NCBI GenBank assembly: GCA_937916485.1
Contig: CALFSV010000085.1
Coordinates: 1-15,846 of the forward strand
Length of the DNA: 15,846 nucleotides
Direction of reading: 5' to 3'
DNA from: an uncultured Paracoccaceae bacterium
GTDB lineage: Bacteria > Pseudomonadota > Alphaproteobacteria > Rhodobacterales > Rhodobacteraceae
Both the position numbers and the translations under genes were made by a program. This document shows, piece after piece, positions 8,701-14,784 of the stretch. The notes under the pieces were generated by a model that made no database searches, was not told the DNA's origin, and saw nothing but the letters and a program-made list of their open reading frames with translations. The stretch's first letter is position 1. Each line of letters begins with the position of its first letter.

Positions 8701-9203
8701 TGGATGACGGGCAATGGGCGCCCAATATCAACCTCGGCGTGCCTGTCCTGATCCCCGAGGCTTATGTGCCTGACCTTGATGTCCGCCTCGGCCTTTATCG
8801 CCGCCTGTCCGACCTCACCACCAAGGTCGAGCTGGAAGGCTTTGCCGCCGAGCTGATCGACCGCTTCGGCACCCTGCCCAAAGAGGTGAACACCCTGCTT
8901 CTGGTCGTCCGCATCAAGGCCATGTGCAAACGCGCCGGCATCGCCAAGCTGGACGCCGGGCCCAAGGGGGCCACGATCCAGTTCCACAATGACAAGTTCG
9001 CCTCGCCCAAGGGGTTGGTCGATTTCATCAACGATCAAAACGGGCTGGCCAAGGTCAAGGACAACAAGATCGTCATCCGCCGGGACTGGAGCCGCGAGCG
9101 CGACAAGATCCAGGGGGCCTTCAACATCGCCCGGGATCTGGCGCAAAAGCTGTCGGACGAGCGTAAGGCAAAGGGCAAGCCCGAAGGCAAGCCCGCCGCC
9201 TGA
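5727..9203 (+). CDS. mfd: Transcription-repair coupling factor Mfd
   Basis: The 1158-aa protein (E. coli Mfd has 1148) removes RNA polymerase stalled at DNA lesions and recruits UvrA for nucleotide excision repair. The N-terminal UvrB-homology region (about 1-350) includes FPGWDCLPYDRVSPN near residue 65. The CarD-like RNA-polymerase-interaction domain begins near 475 with LSPGDLVVHVDHGVGRYMGM. The RecG-like translocase has Walker A GDVGFGKT at 625-632, the DEEQ box at 726-729 and motif VI RGRVGR at 897-902, preceded by TTIVESGLDIP. The C-terminal TRCF/D7 domain is at about 1005-1110, and the protein ends in a Lys/Gly-rich tail. All key motifs are intact. The ATG has AGGG/AGGT purine runs about 8-13 nt upstream. 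It is convergent with the MFS gene, with 7 bp between stop codons and no obvious intrinsic terminator. Confidence 0.98.
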   Translation: MSKSSHHLTVGGAPEGFDAQLVLAEAERSGGPVLHVARDDKRLAAMQAALAFFAPSMPVITFPGWDCLPYDRVSPNAEISATRMATLAALVHDMPARFILLTTLNAATQKVPARELLRSAAFKARVGDRIDEAALRQFLVRMGFTQAPTVLEAGDYAVRGGIIDIFPPGQSGPVRLDLFGDTLDGARRFDPATQRTTEKLEMVELAPVSEIILDEDSVTRFRQNYRIEFGAAGTDDPLYEAVSAGRKHAGMEHWLGFFHDHLETLFDYLPGATITLDDQTGAQRAARWISIDDQYETRKHALTQKSHLDTVYKPAPPGLLYLDEAAWDAQVANRRVMQFSPLQQPTGLGVLDAGGRIGRDFAPERQQEKISLFNSLATHVQKKLEVGPVVIASYSEGARERLTGLIEDEGVAEAIPITDFSRVGKRGVHLAVWPLEHGFDAPGITVISEQDVLGDRLIRQTRKRRRAENFLTETQSLSPGDLVVHVDHGVGRYMGMEVVTALGAAHECLLLEYAEGSKLYLPVENIELLSKFGHEEGLLDRLGGGAWQAKKARLKERIRQMAERLIRVAAERALRTAPALSPPDGMWDQFLARFPYSETDDQLAAIDDVLADLDSGSPMDRLVCGDVGFGKTEVAIRAAFVAAMSGVQVAIIAPTTLLARQHYKGFAERFRGFPINVRTLSRFVSAKDAALTRDGIADGTVDIVVGTHALLAKSIRFKNLGLLVIDEEQHFGVQHKERLKQMRSDIHVLTLTATPIPRTLQMSLSGVRELSIIGTPPIDRLAIRTYVSEFDTITIREALLREHYRGGQSFLVVPRISDLPEMEDWLKREVPEVTHVVAHGQMAAGELDDRMNAFYDGKYDVLLATTIVESGLDIPTANTMVVHRADMFGLAQLYQIRGRVGRSKTRAYAYLTTKPRLKLTPQAEKRLRVLGSLDSLGAGFTLASQDLDIRGAGNLLGEEQSGQMREVGYELYQQMLEEQIAKIRSGEAEGIVDDGQWAPNINLGVPVLIPEAYVPDLDVRLGLYRRLSDLTTKVELEGFAAELIDRFGTLPKEVNTLLLVVRIKAMCKRAGIAKLDAGPKGATIQFHNDKFASPKGLVDFINDQNGLAKVKDNKIVIRRDWSRERDKIQGAFNIARDLAQKLSDERKAKGKPEGKPAA

Positions 9204-9210
9204 CAGGCCG

Positions 9211-10449
9211 TCAGACGTGGATCAGCGGTGCTTTCTTGGCCTCAGGGTCCAGCTTACGCGCCGTCCGCATCAGGGCCCATGCAAGGGCAGAGCAGACCGC
9301 CGTCCCGATCAGGAGCGGGTTTGGCGTGCCATTGAAGGCCAGCCCGATGGGGGCGGCGATCACCACAGAGGCCACCGTGGCAATCGCTGTGACGACCGAT
9401 GAAGCCATGCCGGCGATATGGCCCATCGGCTCTAACGCCAGGGCATTGAGGTTGCCAAAGGTCAGCCCCGCCATCCCGAACACGGACACCTGCCACAGAA
9501 AGAACACCTCGAACGGCAGAACCGGCCCGATGACATGCAGCCGGGTGATCGTCAGAAGTGCGACGGAAATGATCACCTGTGCGCCAAAAGCGAACATTGC
9601 CAGCCGCCGCATCCCGACCCGCATGACCAGCACCGCGTTGAAGACCGTGCCAAGGCCCGACAAAAGCCCGCCAACCAGAAACCAGAACGGAAAGCTGTCC
9701 GCCTTGCCGTAGGTTTCGCCGTAGATCTGCTGGATCGATGACAACAGGGCGAACAACAGGGCAAAGCCAAGTGTCATCACCGCGATATAGATCAGGACAA
9801 GACTGTTGGTCAGCACCTCGCGCGCGGCCTCCCAAAGGGCGGATGGCTTGAGCGTGCGTGTGTTCTCGGACGCCAGCGTTTCGGGCTGGCGCAGGTTCAG
9901 CCATAGCCCGCCAATGGCGGCAAACACGACAAAGCCACCAAACACCCCGCGCCAGCCAAAGCCGCTGGCGATCAACGCCCCGACCGAGGGGGCAAGGGCG
10001 GGGACGAGGATAAAGATCATCATGACAAAAGAGCTGATCTGCGCCATCCGCCGTCCCGAATAGAGGTCGCGGATCATCGCCTGCGCCACCACTCGGGGCG
10101 CCGCCGCACCAAGTCCCTGGATCAGACGGGCCGCCAAGAGCATTTCGATCGAGGTGGCAAAGACCGCGAGAATCGCCCCGATGCTATACAGGACAAGTCC
10201 CCAGGTGATCACCGGCTTGCGCCCCAAGGTGTCAGAGAGCGGCCCGGTAATGACCGTGCCAAGCCCCATCCCCAGGATGAAGACCGCCAGGACGAGCTGC
10301 GCCCGATTCGGGTCCTCTGGCGTCAGCTCTTGCGCAATGAGGGGCAGCGAGGGGAGCATCGCGTCGATGGCAAAGGCTACCACGGCAATCAACATGGCCA
10401 CGAGGGTAATGAACTCGGGCCGGGACAGCGGTTGGGTCGGTCGGAACAT
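9211..10449 (-). CDS. Bcr/CflA-type MFS efflux transporter
   Basis: The 412-aa protein is an inner-membrane major facilitator of the Bcr/CflA drug-exporter subfamily, with about 12 hydrophobic segments. The subfamily signature IDAMLPSLP is in the first helix (28-36) and the MFS motif A, GPLSDTLGRKPV, follows helix 2 (69-80). Known relatives export antibiotics, sulfonamides or cysteine-pathway metabolites using the proton gradient; the substrate here is unknown. The ATG overlaps the stop codon of the FrnE-like gene by one base (TGATG at 10451-10447), and GAGG lies about 4 nt upstream, so translational coupling is expected. It is the last gene of the ligase-FrnE-MFS unit, which suggests export of a compound handled by that unit or simple co-regulation. 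Confidence 0.93.
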   Translation of the reverse strand: MFRPTQPLSRPEFITLVAMLIAVVAFAIDAMLPSLPLIAQELTPEDPNRAQLVLAVFILGMGLGTVITGPLSDTLGRKPVITWGLVLYSIGAILAVFATSIEMLLAARLIQGLGAAAPRVVAQAMIRDLYSGRRMAQISSFVMMIFILVPALAPSVGALIASGFGWRGVFGGFVVFAAIGGLWLNLRQPETLASENTRTLKPSALWEAAREVLTNSLVLIYIAVMTLGFALLFALLSSIQQIYGETYGKADSFPFWFLVGGLLSGLGTVFNAVLVMRVGMRRLAMFAFGAQVIISVALLTITRLHVIGPVLPFEVFFLWQVSVFGMAGLTFGNLNALALEPMGHIAGMASSVVTAIATVASVVIAAPIGLAFNGTPNPLLIGTAVCSALAWALMRTARKLDPEAKKAPLIHV

Positions 10450-11093
10450 CAGGCCTCGGCCGCCTGTTGGGCAAGGATATCGTCGATCACCTGTTCCCAG
10501 ACCTCGGGCGGCTGCGCGCCCGGCACAGCGTGTTGCCCGGCCACGATAAAGGTCGGCACGCCGGTCACGCCCGCCTCGCGGGAATGGGCATCGCGCTGCG
10601 AAATCCCGTCGATATCGGCGTCGGTGGCCAGAAGCCGGGCAATGGCTGCGGCATCAAGGCCGATGCTGTCGGCGATGTCGGCCAGAACCTCGGCGTCGCC
10701 GATATCGCGGCCCATCTCGAAATAGGCAGTAAAGAGGGCGCTGACGGCGGCGGTCTGGCGCTGTTCGATCCCGGCCCAATGGATCAGGCGGTGGGCGTCA
10801 ATGGTGTTGGGCGTCCGCTCGATGGCGCCAAGGTTGATCATCAGCCCGGCGGCCTCCGCAGCCTCGGCGATCTGTGAATAGATCTGCACGGCCCGATCCT
10901 TGCCGCCGAACTTGCCTTCCAGATAGGCGCGGCGATCCATGCCTCCCTTGGGCATGTCGGGGTTCAGCTGAAAGGGATGCCATTCGATCACGAAGGGATG
11001 GTTGGGACGCGCGGCCAGGGCCCGGTCCAAATGGGTCTTGCCGATATAGCACCAGGGGCAGATCGGGTCGGAAAGGATATCAAGTCGGACCAT
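10449..11093 (-). CDS. FrnE-like DsbA-family thioredoxin-fold protein
   Basis: The 214-aa protein is a DsbA-family 2-hydroxychromene-2-carboxylate isomerase/FrnE-type protein. It has the redox motif C12-P-W-C15 right after the first strand, the family segment IERTPNTIDAHRLIHWA (91-107) and the cis-proline loop GVTGVPTF (175-182, Pro180), followed by VPGAQ (190-194). There is no signal peptide, so it is cytoplasmic, unlike true DsbA. Relatives act in polyketide synthesis, in disulfide handling under oxidative stress, or as GST-kappa-like enzymes. The frame is open further upstream, but the ATG at 11091-11093 with GGGAG about 7 nt upstream starts the conserved domain. The start overlaps the 3' end of the ligase gene by 14 nt and the stop overlaps the MFS start by 1 nt. 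Its place between a CoA ligase and an exporter hints at a role in small-molecule metabolism, but this is inference. Confidence 0.92.
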   Translation of the reverse strand: MVRLDILSDPICPWCYIGKTHLDRALAARPNHPFVIEWHPFQLNPDMPKGGMDRRAYLEGKFGGKDRAVQIYSQIAEAAEAAGLMINLGAIERTPNTIDAHRLIHWAGIEQRQTAAVSALFTAYFEMGRDIGDAEVLADIADSIGLDAAAIARLLATDADIDGISQRDAHSREAGVTGVPTFIVAGQHAVPGAQPPEVWEQVIDDILAQQAAEA

Positions 11094-12603
11094 GTGCGGT
11101 CTCCCAGTCTTGGCGCAGCTTGCGGCGCAGAAGCTTGTTGTTGGTACCGCGCGGCAGGGCGTCCATCCGGACAAAAAGGCGCGGGCATTTGTATCGGGCC
11201 AGTCGTTCAGCGGCAAAAGCCGCCAGTTCGGTGTCGGACAGTGGCGCGGGGCCGGTCCAGAAGGCGGCAATGACGCTGGCGTCGGCCTTGACCCGGACCT
11301 CGCAAGCGGCAACTTCCTGAATGCCGGGATGGGTGCCCAGGGCTGTTTCCACCTCGACCGGCGAAACCCTCGTGCCGCCTGCATTCATCATGTCGTCGTT
11401 GCGCCCCAGATAAGCAATTGCGCCGCTGGCGTCCATCACGCCGATATCGCCGGTGAGAAACCAGTCGCCCTGAAACCGAGCGGCGGACTCTTCCGGCTGG
11501 TCGAGATAGCCGAGCATGAGGCCCGGGTCGCTGCGATGAATGGCGATGACCCCGGGCGTCCCGGCCTGGACCGGGCCATCAGGGCCAAGAAGCGCCAGCC
11601 TGCGTCCGGGCTGCGGATAGCCCAGGGTGTCGCCGGGGGCCGGGCGGGACGGGCTGCCCGACAGAAAGGTCGAACATTCGGACATGCCATAAGCCTCTTG
11701 TAACGCCGTGCCGGTGGCGACCACCCAGGCCTCGCGCAGGCTGGGGGCCAGCTTTTCCCCGGCTGACAGGCCGTGGCGCAGGTCAGGCAGTGCGGGCAGC
11801 GGGGCGCGCAGCATTTGCCGGTAGACCCCAGGGGCGGCAGCAAAGATTGTTGCGCGGGCCCGCAGCAACAGTGCGGGCAGATCGCCCGGCGGTGTGCCGG
11901 GGGCCGGGATCAGGGCGGTGGCGCCCAGCGTCCAGGGGTCCATCAGGCCGGTGCCGAGGGTATAGGTCCAGTTGAAGGCGCCTGCGTGCAACAACCGGTC
12001 CGCGGGTGTCAGCCCGTACCAGCCATCGTACATCATCCGCCGCGCCCAGATTGCGCGGTGGGCATGCACCACGGCGCGAGGCTGCCCTGAGGTGCCGGAG
12101 GTGTAGATGATATAGGCGGGGCGGTCTGGCGCCGTCATCTCAAAGGGGGCGGGGGGCAAGCCGTGAAAGGCCTCGAGCGCGCCAGTCGTCAGGATCGGGG
12201 CAGGGTGATCGGGCAAGACAAGGTCTGGCCCGGCAATGATGCAGGCCGGTTTAATCTCGGTCGCGATCTTGGTGATCTCGGGAGCGGTGAGCTGGGCAGA
12301 GGTGGGGACGGGCAGAAGCCCCGCCGCAATGCACCCCAGAAAGGCCAGCGGAAACTCGGCCGTATTGCCCAGCTGCAAGAGCACCCGGTCACCGGGCTGT
12401 AACCCTGACCGCAACAGACCCGTTGCCGTGCCACCCACGGCCTGACGCAGGCGGGCATAGGTCCAGACATCGTCACCCTCTGGTCCCAGCACCACCAAGG
12501 CCGGTTTGTCCGGCAGATCGGCACCAGCCGCCAGCACATGGGCGGCCATGTTGAAAGGGGCGGGGCAGGGGGCGAAACCGCCGTCATCGAAGGAAGTGTG
12601 CAT
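11080..12603 (-). CDS. AMP-dependent acyl-CoA ligase (ANL superfamily, benzoate-CoA-ligase-like)
   Basis: The 507-aa enzyme belongs to the adenylate-forming ANL superfamily, which activates a carboxylic acid with ATP and transfers it to CoA. Visible core motifs are the P-loop YTSGTSGQPRA (167-177), A5 YGMSE (305-309), A7 TGD (384-386), the A8 hinge GRNDDMMNAGGTRVSPVEVE (400-419) and A10 with the adenylation lysine K490 in NNKLLR. The P-loop is unusual in having Arg and Ala where the family usually has Lys-Gly. Overall style and length resemble benzoate/acyl-CoA ligases; the substrate cannot be predicted. No signal peptide or carrier domain is present. The ATG at 12601-12603 has AAGGA only about 2 nt upstream. 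It is the first gene of the unit and is divergent from the XRE-cupin regulator 54 bp away. Confidence 0.92.
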   Translation of the reverse strand: MHTSFDDGGFAPCPAPFNMAAHVLAAGADLPDKPALVVLGPEGDDVWTYARLRQAVGGTATGLLRSGLQPGDRVLLQLGNTAEFPLAFLGCIAAGLLPVPTSAQLTAPEITKIATEIKPACIIAGPDLVLPDHPAPILTTGALEAFHGLPPAPFEMTAPDRPAYIIYTSGTSGQPRAVVHAHRAIWARRMMYDGWYGLTPADRLLHAGAFNWTYTLGTGLMDPWTLGATALIPAPGTPPGDLPALLLRARATIFAAAPGVYRQMLRAPLPALPDLRHGLSAGEKLAPSLREAWVVATGTALQEAYGMSECSTFLSGSPSRPAPGDTLGYPQPGRRLALLGPDGPVQAGTPGVIAIHRSDPGLMLGYLDQPEESAARFQGDWFLTGDIGVMDASGAIAYLGRNDDMMNAGGTRVSPVEVETALGTHPGIQEVAACEVRVKADASVIAAFWTGPAPLSDTELAAFAAERLARYKCPRLFVRMDALPRGTNNKLLRRKLRQDWETAHGPT

Positions 12604-12657
12604 GATCCTTGGCTAGTCCTGCGGGCAGTGAGTTGCAAGCAGACTTGGCGCCGGTAT
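12604..12657. promoter_or_regulatory. Divergent promoter region between ligase and XRE-cupin regulator
   Basis: These 54 bp must hold the control elements of both genes. An inverted repeat CAAG-CAGA-CTTG is at 12636-12647. On the plus strand a partial -35 TTGCAA (12633-12638) and a -10-like TATATG (12655-12660) are separated by 16 bp, each with 4 of 6 consensus matches. If these are used, transcription of the regulator would start near its ATG at 12670, giving an almost leaderless mRNA. The inverted repeat would then be a candidate operator within the promoter. Both points are inference. Confidence 0.35.
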
Positions 12658-13293
12658 ATGCAGTCCGCCATGACAGGTCGTGATCCCAAATCCCTCATCC
12701 GGATTGCCCGCGAAGCGGGTGGCAGCGAAATCGCGGCCCCCGTCGACCTTGGCGAACGGGTGCGCAGCCTGCGCAAGGCACAGGGCTGGACGCTGGAACA
12801 GGCTGCACGGCAGGCAGGTCTTGCCCGCTCGACCCTGTCCAAGATCGAGAACGGGCAGATGTCACCCACCTATGATGCCCTCAAGAAGTTGGCAGTGGGT
12901 CTGAGCATTTCGGTGCCGCAACTGTTCACGCCACCCGACGACAGCCAGGTGACCGGCCGCATGGTGTCCACCCGTGCGGGCGAAGGGGCGGTCCACCTGA
13001 CCACGACGTATGAGCATGAGCTGCTGGGCGAAGGTCTGCTGCAGAAACAGATGCTGCCCTATCGCGCCCGGGTCCGTGCCCGCCGGTTGGAAGAGTTCGA
13101 CGGCTGGGTCCGCCATGGCGGGGAAGAGTTTCTATATGTCCTCACCGGCACGATCCGGCTTTATACCGAGTTTTATGAGCCCGTGGAGATGAAGCGCGGC
13201 GACAGCGCCTATTACGACGCGGCCATGGGCCACAACGTCATCTCGACCAGTGCCGAAGATGCCACCATCCTTTGGGTGACGTCGCTGGCGTGA
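12658..13293 (+). CDS. XRE-family transcriptional regulator with C-terminal cupin domain
   Basis: The 211-aa protein (207 aa from the alternative ATG at 12670) has an N-terminal XRE/Cro-type helix-turn-helix at about residues 30-90, containing LGERVRSLRKAQGWTLEQAA and LARSTLSKIENGQMSPTYDALKKLA. A cupin_2 domain follows at about 128-209 (FLYVLTGTIRLYT, MKRGDSAYYDAAMGHNV). Regulators of this type sense a small ligand through the cupin barrel and control neighbouring metabolic genes. It is divergent from the acyl-CoA ligase, so it probably regulates the ligase-FrnE-MFS unit and itself. Neither ATG has a clear Shine-Dalgarno sequence; the TATATG at 12655-12660 that contains the first ATG could be a -10 element, which would favour 12670. 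The frame stays open upstream to 12538, but that part overlaps the ligase gene and lacks homologous character. Confidence 0.92.
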   Translation: MQSAMTGRDPKSLIRIAREAGGSEIAAPVDLGERVRSLRKAQGWTLEQAARQAGLARSTLSKIENGQMSPTYDALKKLAVGLSISVPQLFTPPDDSQVTGRMVSTRAGEGAVHLTTTYEHELLGEGLLQKQMLPYRARVRARRLEEFDGWVRHGGEEFLYVLTGTIRLYTEFYEPVEMKRGDSAYYDAAMGHNVISTSAEDATILWVTSLA

Positions 13294-13363
13294 CATCTGG
13301 CAGTTTTGGGGATTTGTTTTGGTTTGGTGCGTCGTCCCGGCGGCTGGACCTGCGGCCGGTCGC

Positions 13364-13397
13364 GGAGCCTCCGGCGGGGATATTTTGGATCCGAAGA
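13364..13397. repeat. Rhodobacterales-type recurrent intergenic motif
   Basis: The stretch starts GGAGCCTCCGGCGGGGATAT and continues TTTGGATCCGAAGAA. From memory, near-identical sequences (CCTCCGGCGGGGATATTT followed by a purine-rich AAGAAG tail) recur in intergenic regions of many Rhodobacterales genomes. Here it lies 71 bp after the XRE-cupin stop, where it may be part of a 3' end. The recurrence is recalled, not demonstrated in this window, which holds one copy. Confidence 0.4.
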
Positions 13398-13404
13398 AAC
13401 CATG

Positions 13405-13440
13405 GGACCCGTCCGGCATGACGATGCGCGGTACGGGTCC
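13405..13440. terminator. Strong bulged hairpin between convergent genes, probable terminator
   Basis: GGACCCGT (13405-13412) pairs perfectly with ACGGGTCC (13433-13440). Inside, CCG (13413-13415) pairs with CGG and GCAT (13416-13419) with ATGC around a GACG loop, giving 15 pairs interrupted by two single-base bulges on the 3' arm. It sits 112 bp after the regulator stop and 10 bp after the lipoprotein stop. Read on the minus strand it is followed by CATGGTTTCTT, which is modestly T-rich, so it most likely ends transcription of the lipoprotein gene and could act in both directions. Confidence 0.5.
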
Positions 13441-13449
13441 TGAAGGGAT

Positions 13450-13632
13450 TTACATGACAAGGTCCACGGCGGCCCCGGCCGTTGTTGTGACGGCAGAGGC
13501 CGCGACGCCGGCCGTTGTTGTGACCGCCGTTGTGGCCGCGCCGATCGGCGTGCAGCCTGCTGTCAAAGCCGCGAGCCCGAGGATCATGGTGATCCCTTTG
13601 AGCGTTGTTTGGGTGTTTTTTGTTACTTGCAT
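13450..13632 (-). CDS. Small repeat-containing lipoprotein
   Basis: The 60-aa protein has a short lysine-containing N-region (K5, K12), a hydrophobic stretch ITMILGLAALTA and a lipobox L-T-A-G-C with Cys27 as the probable lipidated residue. The mature part is only about 34 residues and is almost all Ala, Thr, Val and Gly, with an 11-residue repeat (AVTTTAGVAAS, then AVTTTAGAAVD). It resembles the small lipoproteins with TPxGAA after the cysteine that are common in Rhodobacterales. The ATG at 13632 gives a proper signal peptide but has no clear ribosome site. The ATG at 13587 has AAAGGG 6 nt upstream but would leave a signal sequence with no positive charge, so I prefer 13632. The probable terminator hairpin follows 10 bp after the stop. 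Function unknown. Confidence 0.6.
   Translation of the reverse strand: MQVTKNTQTTLKGITMILGLAALTAGCTPIGAATTAVTTTAGVAASAVTTTAGAAVDLVM
13475..13524. repeat. Two identical 17-bp repeats 33 bp apart inside the small lipoprotein gene
   Basis: CCGGCCGTTGTTGTGAC is found at 13475-13491 and again at 13508-13524. The 33-bp period equals 11 codons and produces the AVTTTAG-containing protein repeat, which suggests a recent in-frame duplication. Confidence 0.75.
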
Positions 13633-13636
13633 CTGT

Positions 13637-13882
13637 TTAAGTAAGGTAATGATTTCTTTGTCTAGAAAAATTAAGATTGTCGGTAGCCTCCTTGTCGATG
13701 GATGACAAGGGCGTATCTAGGATCGTCCGGAGATTGGGATCTTGCAGCAGTTCGACATAATGGGTCTCAAACGTCTTGTTCCGCAGATATCCAAGGGCAC
13801 AAAGTTCAGTTTTCACAGTAGCTTGTTGGTGATGTGATAAATTTTGAAGCGCTCTCTTTGTTTGCCCTAGCATTCGCGGCAC
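13637..13882 (-). CDS. Hypothetical 81-aa protein, doubtful
   Basis: The frame encodes 81 residues with a mixed, soluble-looking composition (for example HHQQATVKTELCALGYL and HYVELLQDPNLRTILDTPL). I recognise no family. It begins with GTG at 13880-13882, directly after a stop codon 6 nt upstream; an ATG at 13871-13873 is an alternative. Neither start has a good ribosome site. It ends 4 bp before the small lipoprotein start on the same strand, which would fit a two-gene unit. Codon use is more AT-rich than the genes to the left. It could be a real accessory gene, the tail of a decayed gene, or chance. Confidence 0.35.
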   Translation of the reverse strand: MPRMLGQTKRALQNLSHHQQATVKTELCALGYLRNKTFETHYVELLQDPNLRTILDTPLSSIDKEATDNLNFSRQRNHYLT

Positions 13883-14784
13883 TGCGGTTTATCCGCAATC
13901 TATGCGAGGCTGGTGGAAGCGGGCTCCCCCTTCGCCAGTCGGCAGCTCGCCAACACCACGTTCAAGCAGCAAATCGCGCATCGGTATGCCTGACCAGTTC
14001 GAAGTGCATCACTACGCAAGTTCAAACGCGTCCATGTGTAAATCGTCCAACGGTCCATATCTTGAGAAAAGTGGTGCCGTGTGAACGCAAAGATCGAATG
14101 GCATTCGAGCCAGCAATACCCCAAGCTCGACGTCACAGGCGCCAGCACCGAGTTGGTGCCGGAATGAGTGCTGTGGTTCGGCCGCCATTCATGGCACGGC
14201 TAAGCAACACATCAAAGAAGATAAGTATGCCCTTCTTCGAATCCGGAGGTCGAGCATGCGAATTCCAACAATGGGTTGAGGTTACATTTGCAGACATTGG
14301 CCTGCAATCTCACCACGTTGCTGTGCTGTCACACCTTGCCAGAGACTATGGTCGACTGGTCGCTCACCGGCTTATGTCTGGAGCGGAACAAGATTTGGGT
14401 CTGCGTTTCGTCGAACGCCCGCTGCATCACGTTACGAATTAGCCAAGGCAGCGATCTCCGGCCTGAAGGTGCACGCCGTCCTTGCACCATCCACTGATTG
14501 CTTGGCACGAATGCCTTAGGCATGACCGCGATTTGGGGGGAGATATTACAGACACCGAAGCACAGGTCTGCCTTCGACGATGAAACAAGCCCTCTCTGGC
14601 CTGAAACTATGCCAGGTTGGATCGGGGTCCGTCCAGTTCAAGACGTGAGTGACACCGGAGCGACCGCTTTTGGCAAAAGCCTCTTGTTCAACTCAAACAA
14701 TCAGGCGAATTTCACGTCAAGTGGTAACCCACTTAGGAAAAGTCGGGACAAAATCTGCAAGGTTAGAAATGGAGACCATACGTC
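13883..14784. other. About 900 bp without a supported gene; possible decayed accessory DNA
   Basis: Several frames of 60-200 codons are open here on both strands, but none shows a recognisable domain, a good start region or a protein-like composition. Overlapping frames compete over the same bases. The longest plus-strand frame (13834-14442) is rich in Arg, His and Cys and looks non-coding. No transposase motif, terminal inverted repeat or tRNA was recognised. Short perfect palindromes occur at 14511-14523 (ATGCC-TTA-GGCAT), 14666-14680 (GCTTTT-GGC-AAAAGC) and 14719-14734 (AAGTGG-TAAC-CCACTT), the last two upstream of the glycosyltransferase-like gene. The stretch may be remnants of genes or mobile elements in a region of turnover. 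Confidence 0.45.

Noticed and set aside
6903..9146. Very long minus-strand frame of 747 codons opposite mfd
   Set aside because: It is a mirror frame of a GC-rich, strongly conserved gene. The protein is low in complexity and has no known domain, while mfd shows all its motifs.
14230..14255. tRNA T-arm-like TTCGAATCC
   Set aside because: The flanking bases do not form a 5-bp stem around a 7-nt loop, and no acceptor or anticodon arms could be found around it.
13834..14442. Open plus-strand frame of 202 codons
   Set aside because: Composition is rich in Arg, His and Cys with no recognisable motif, it overlaps other open frames on both strands, and its start lies inside the opposite-strand 81-aa frame. 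It looks like open but non-coding sequence.
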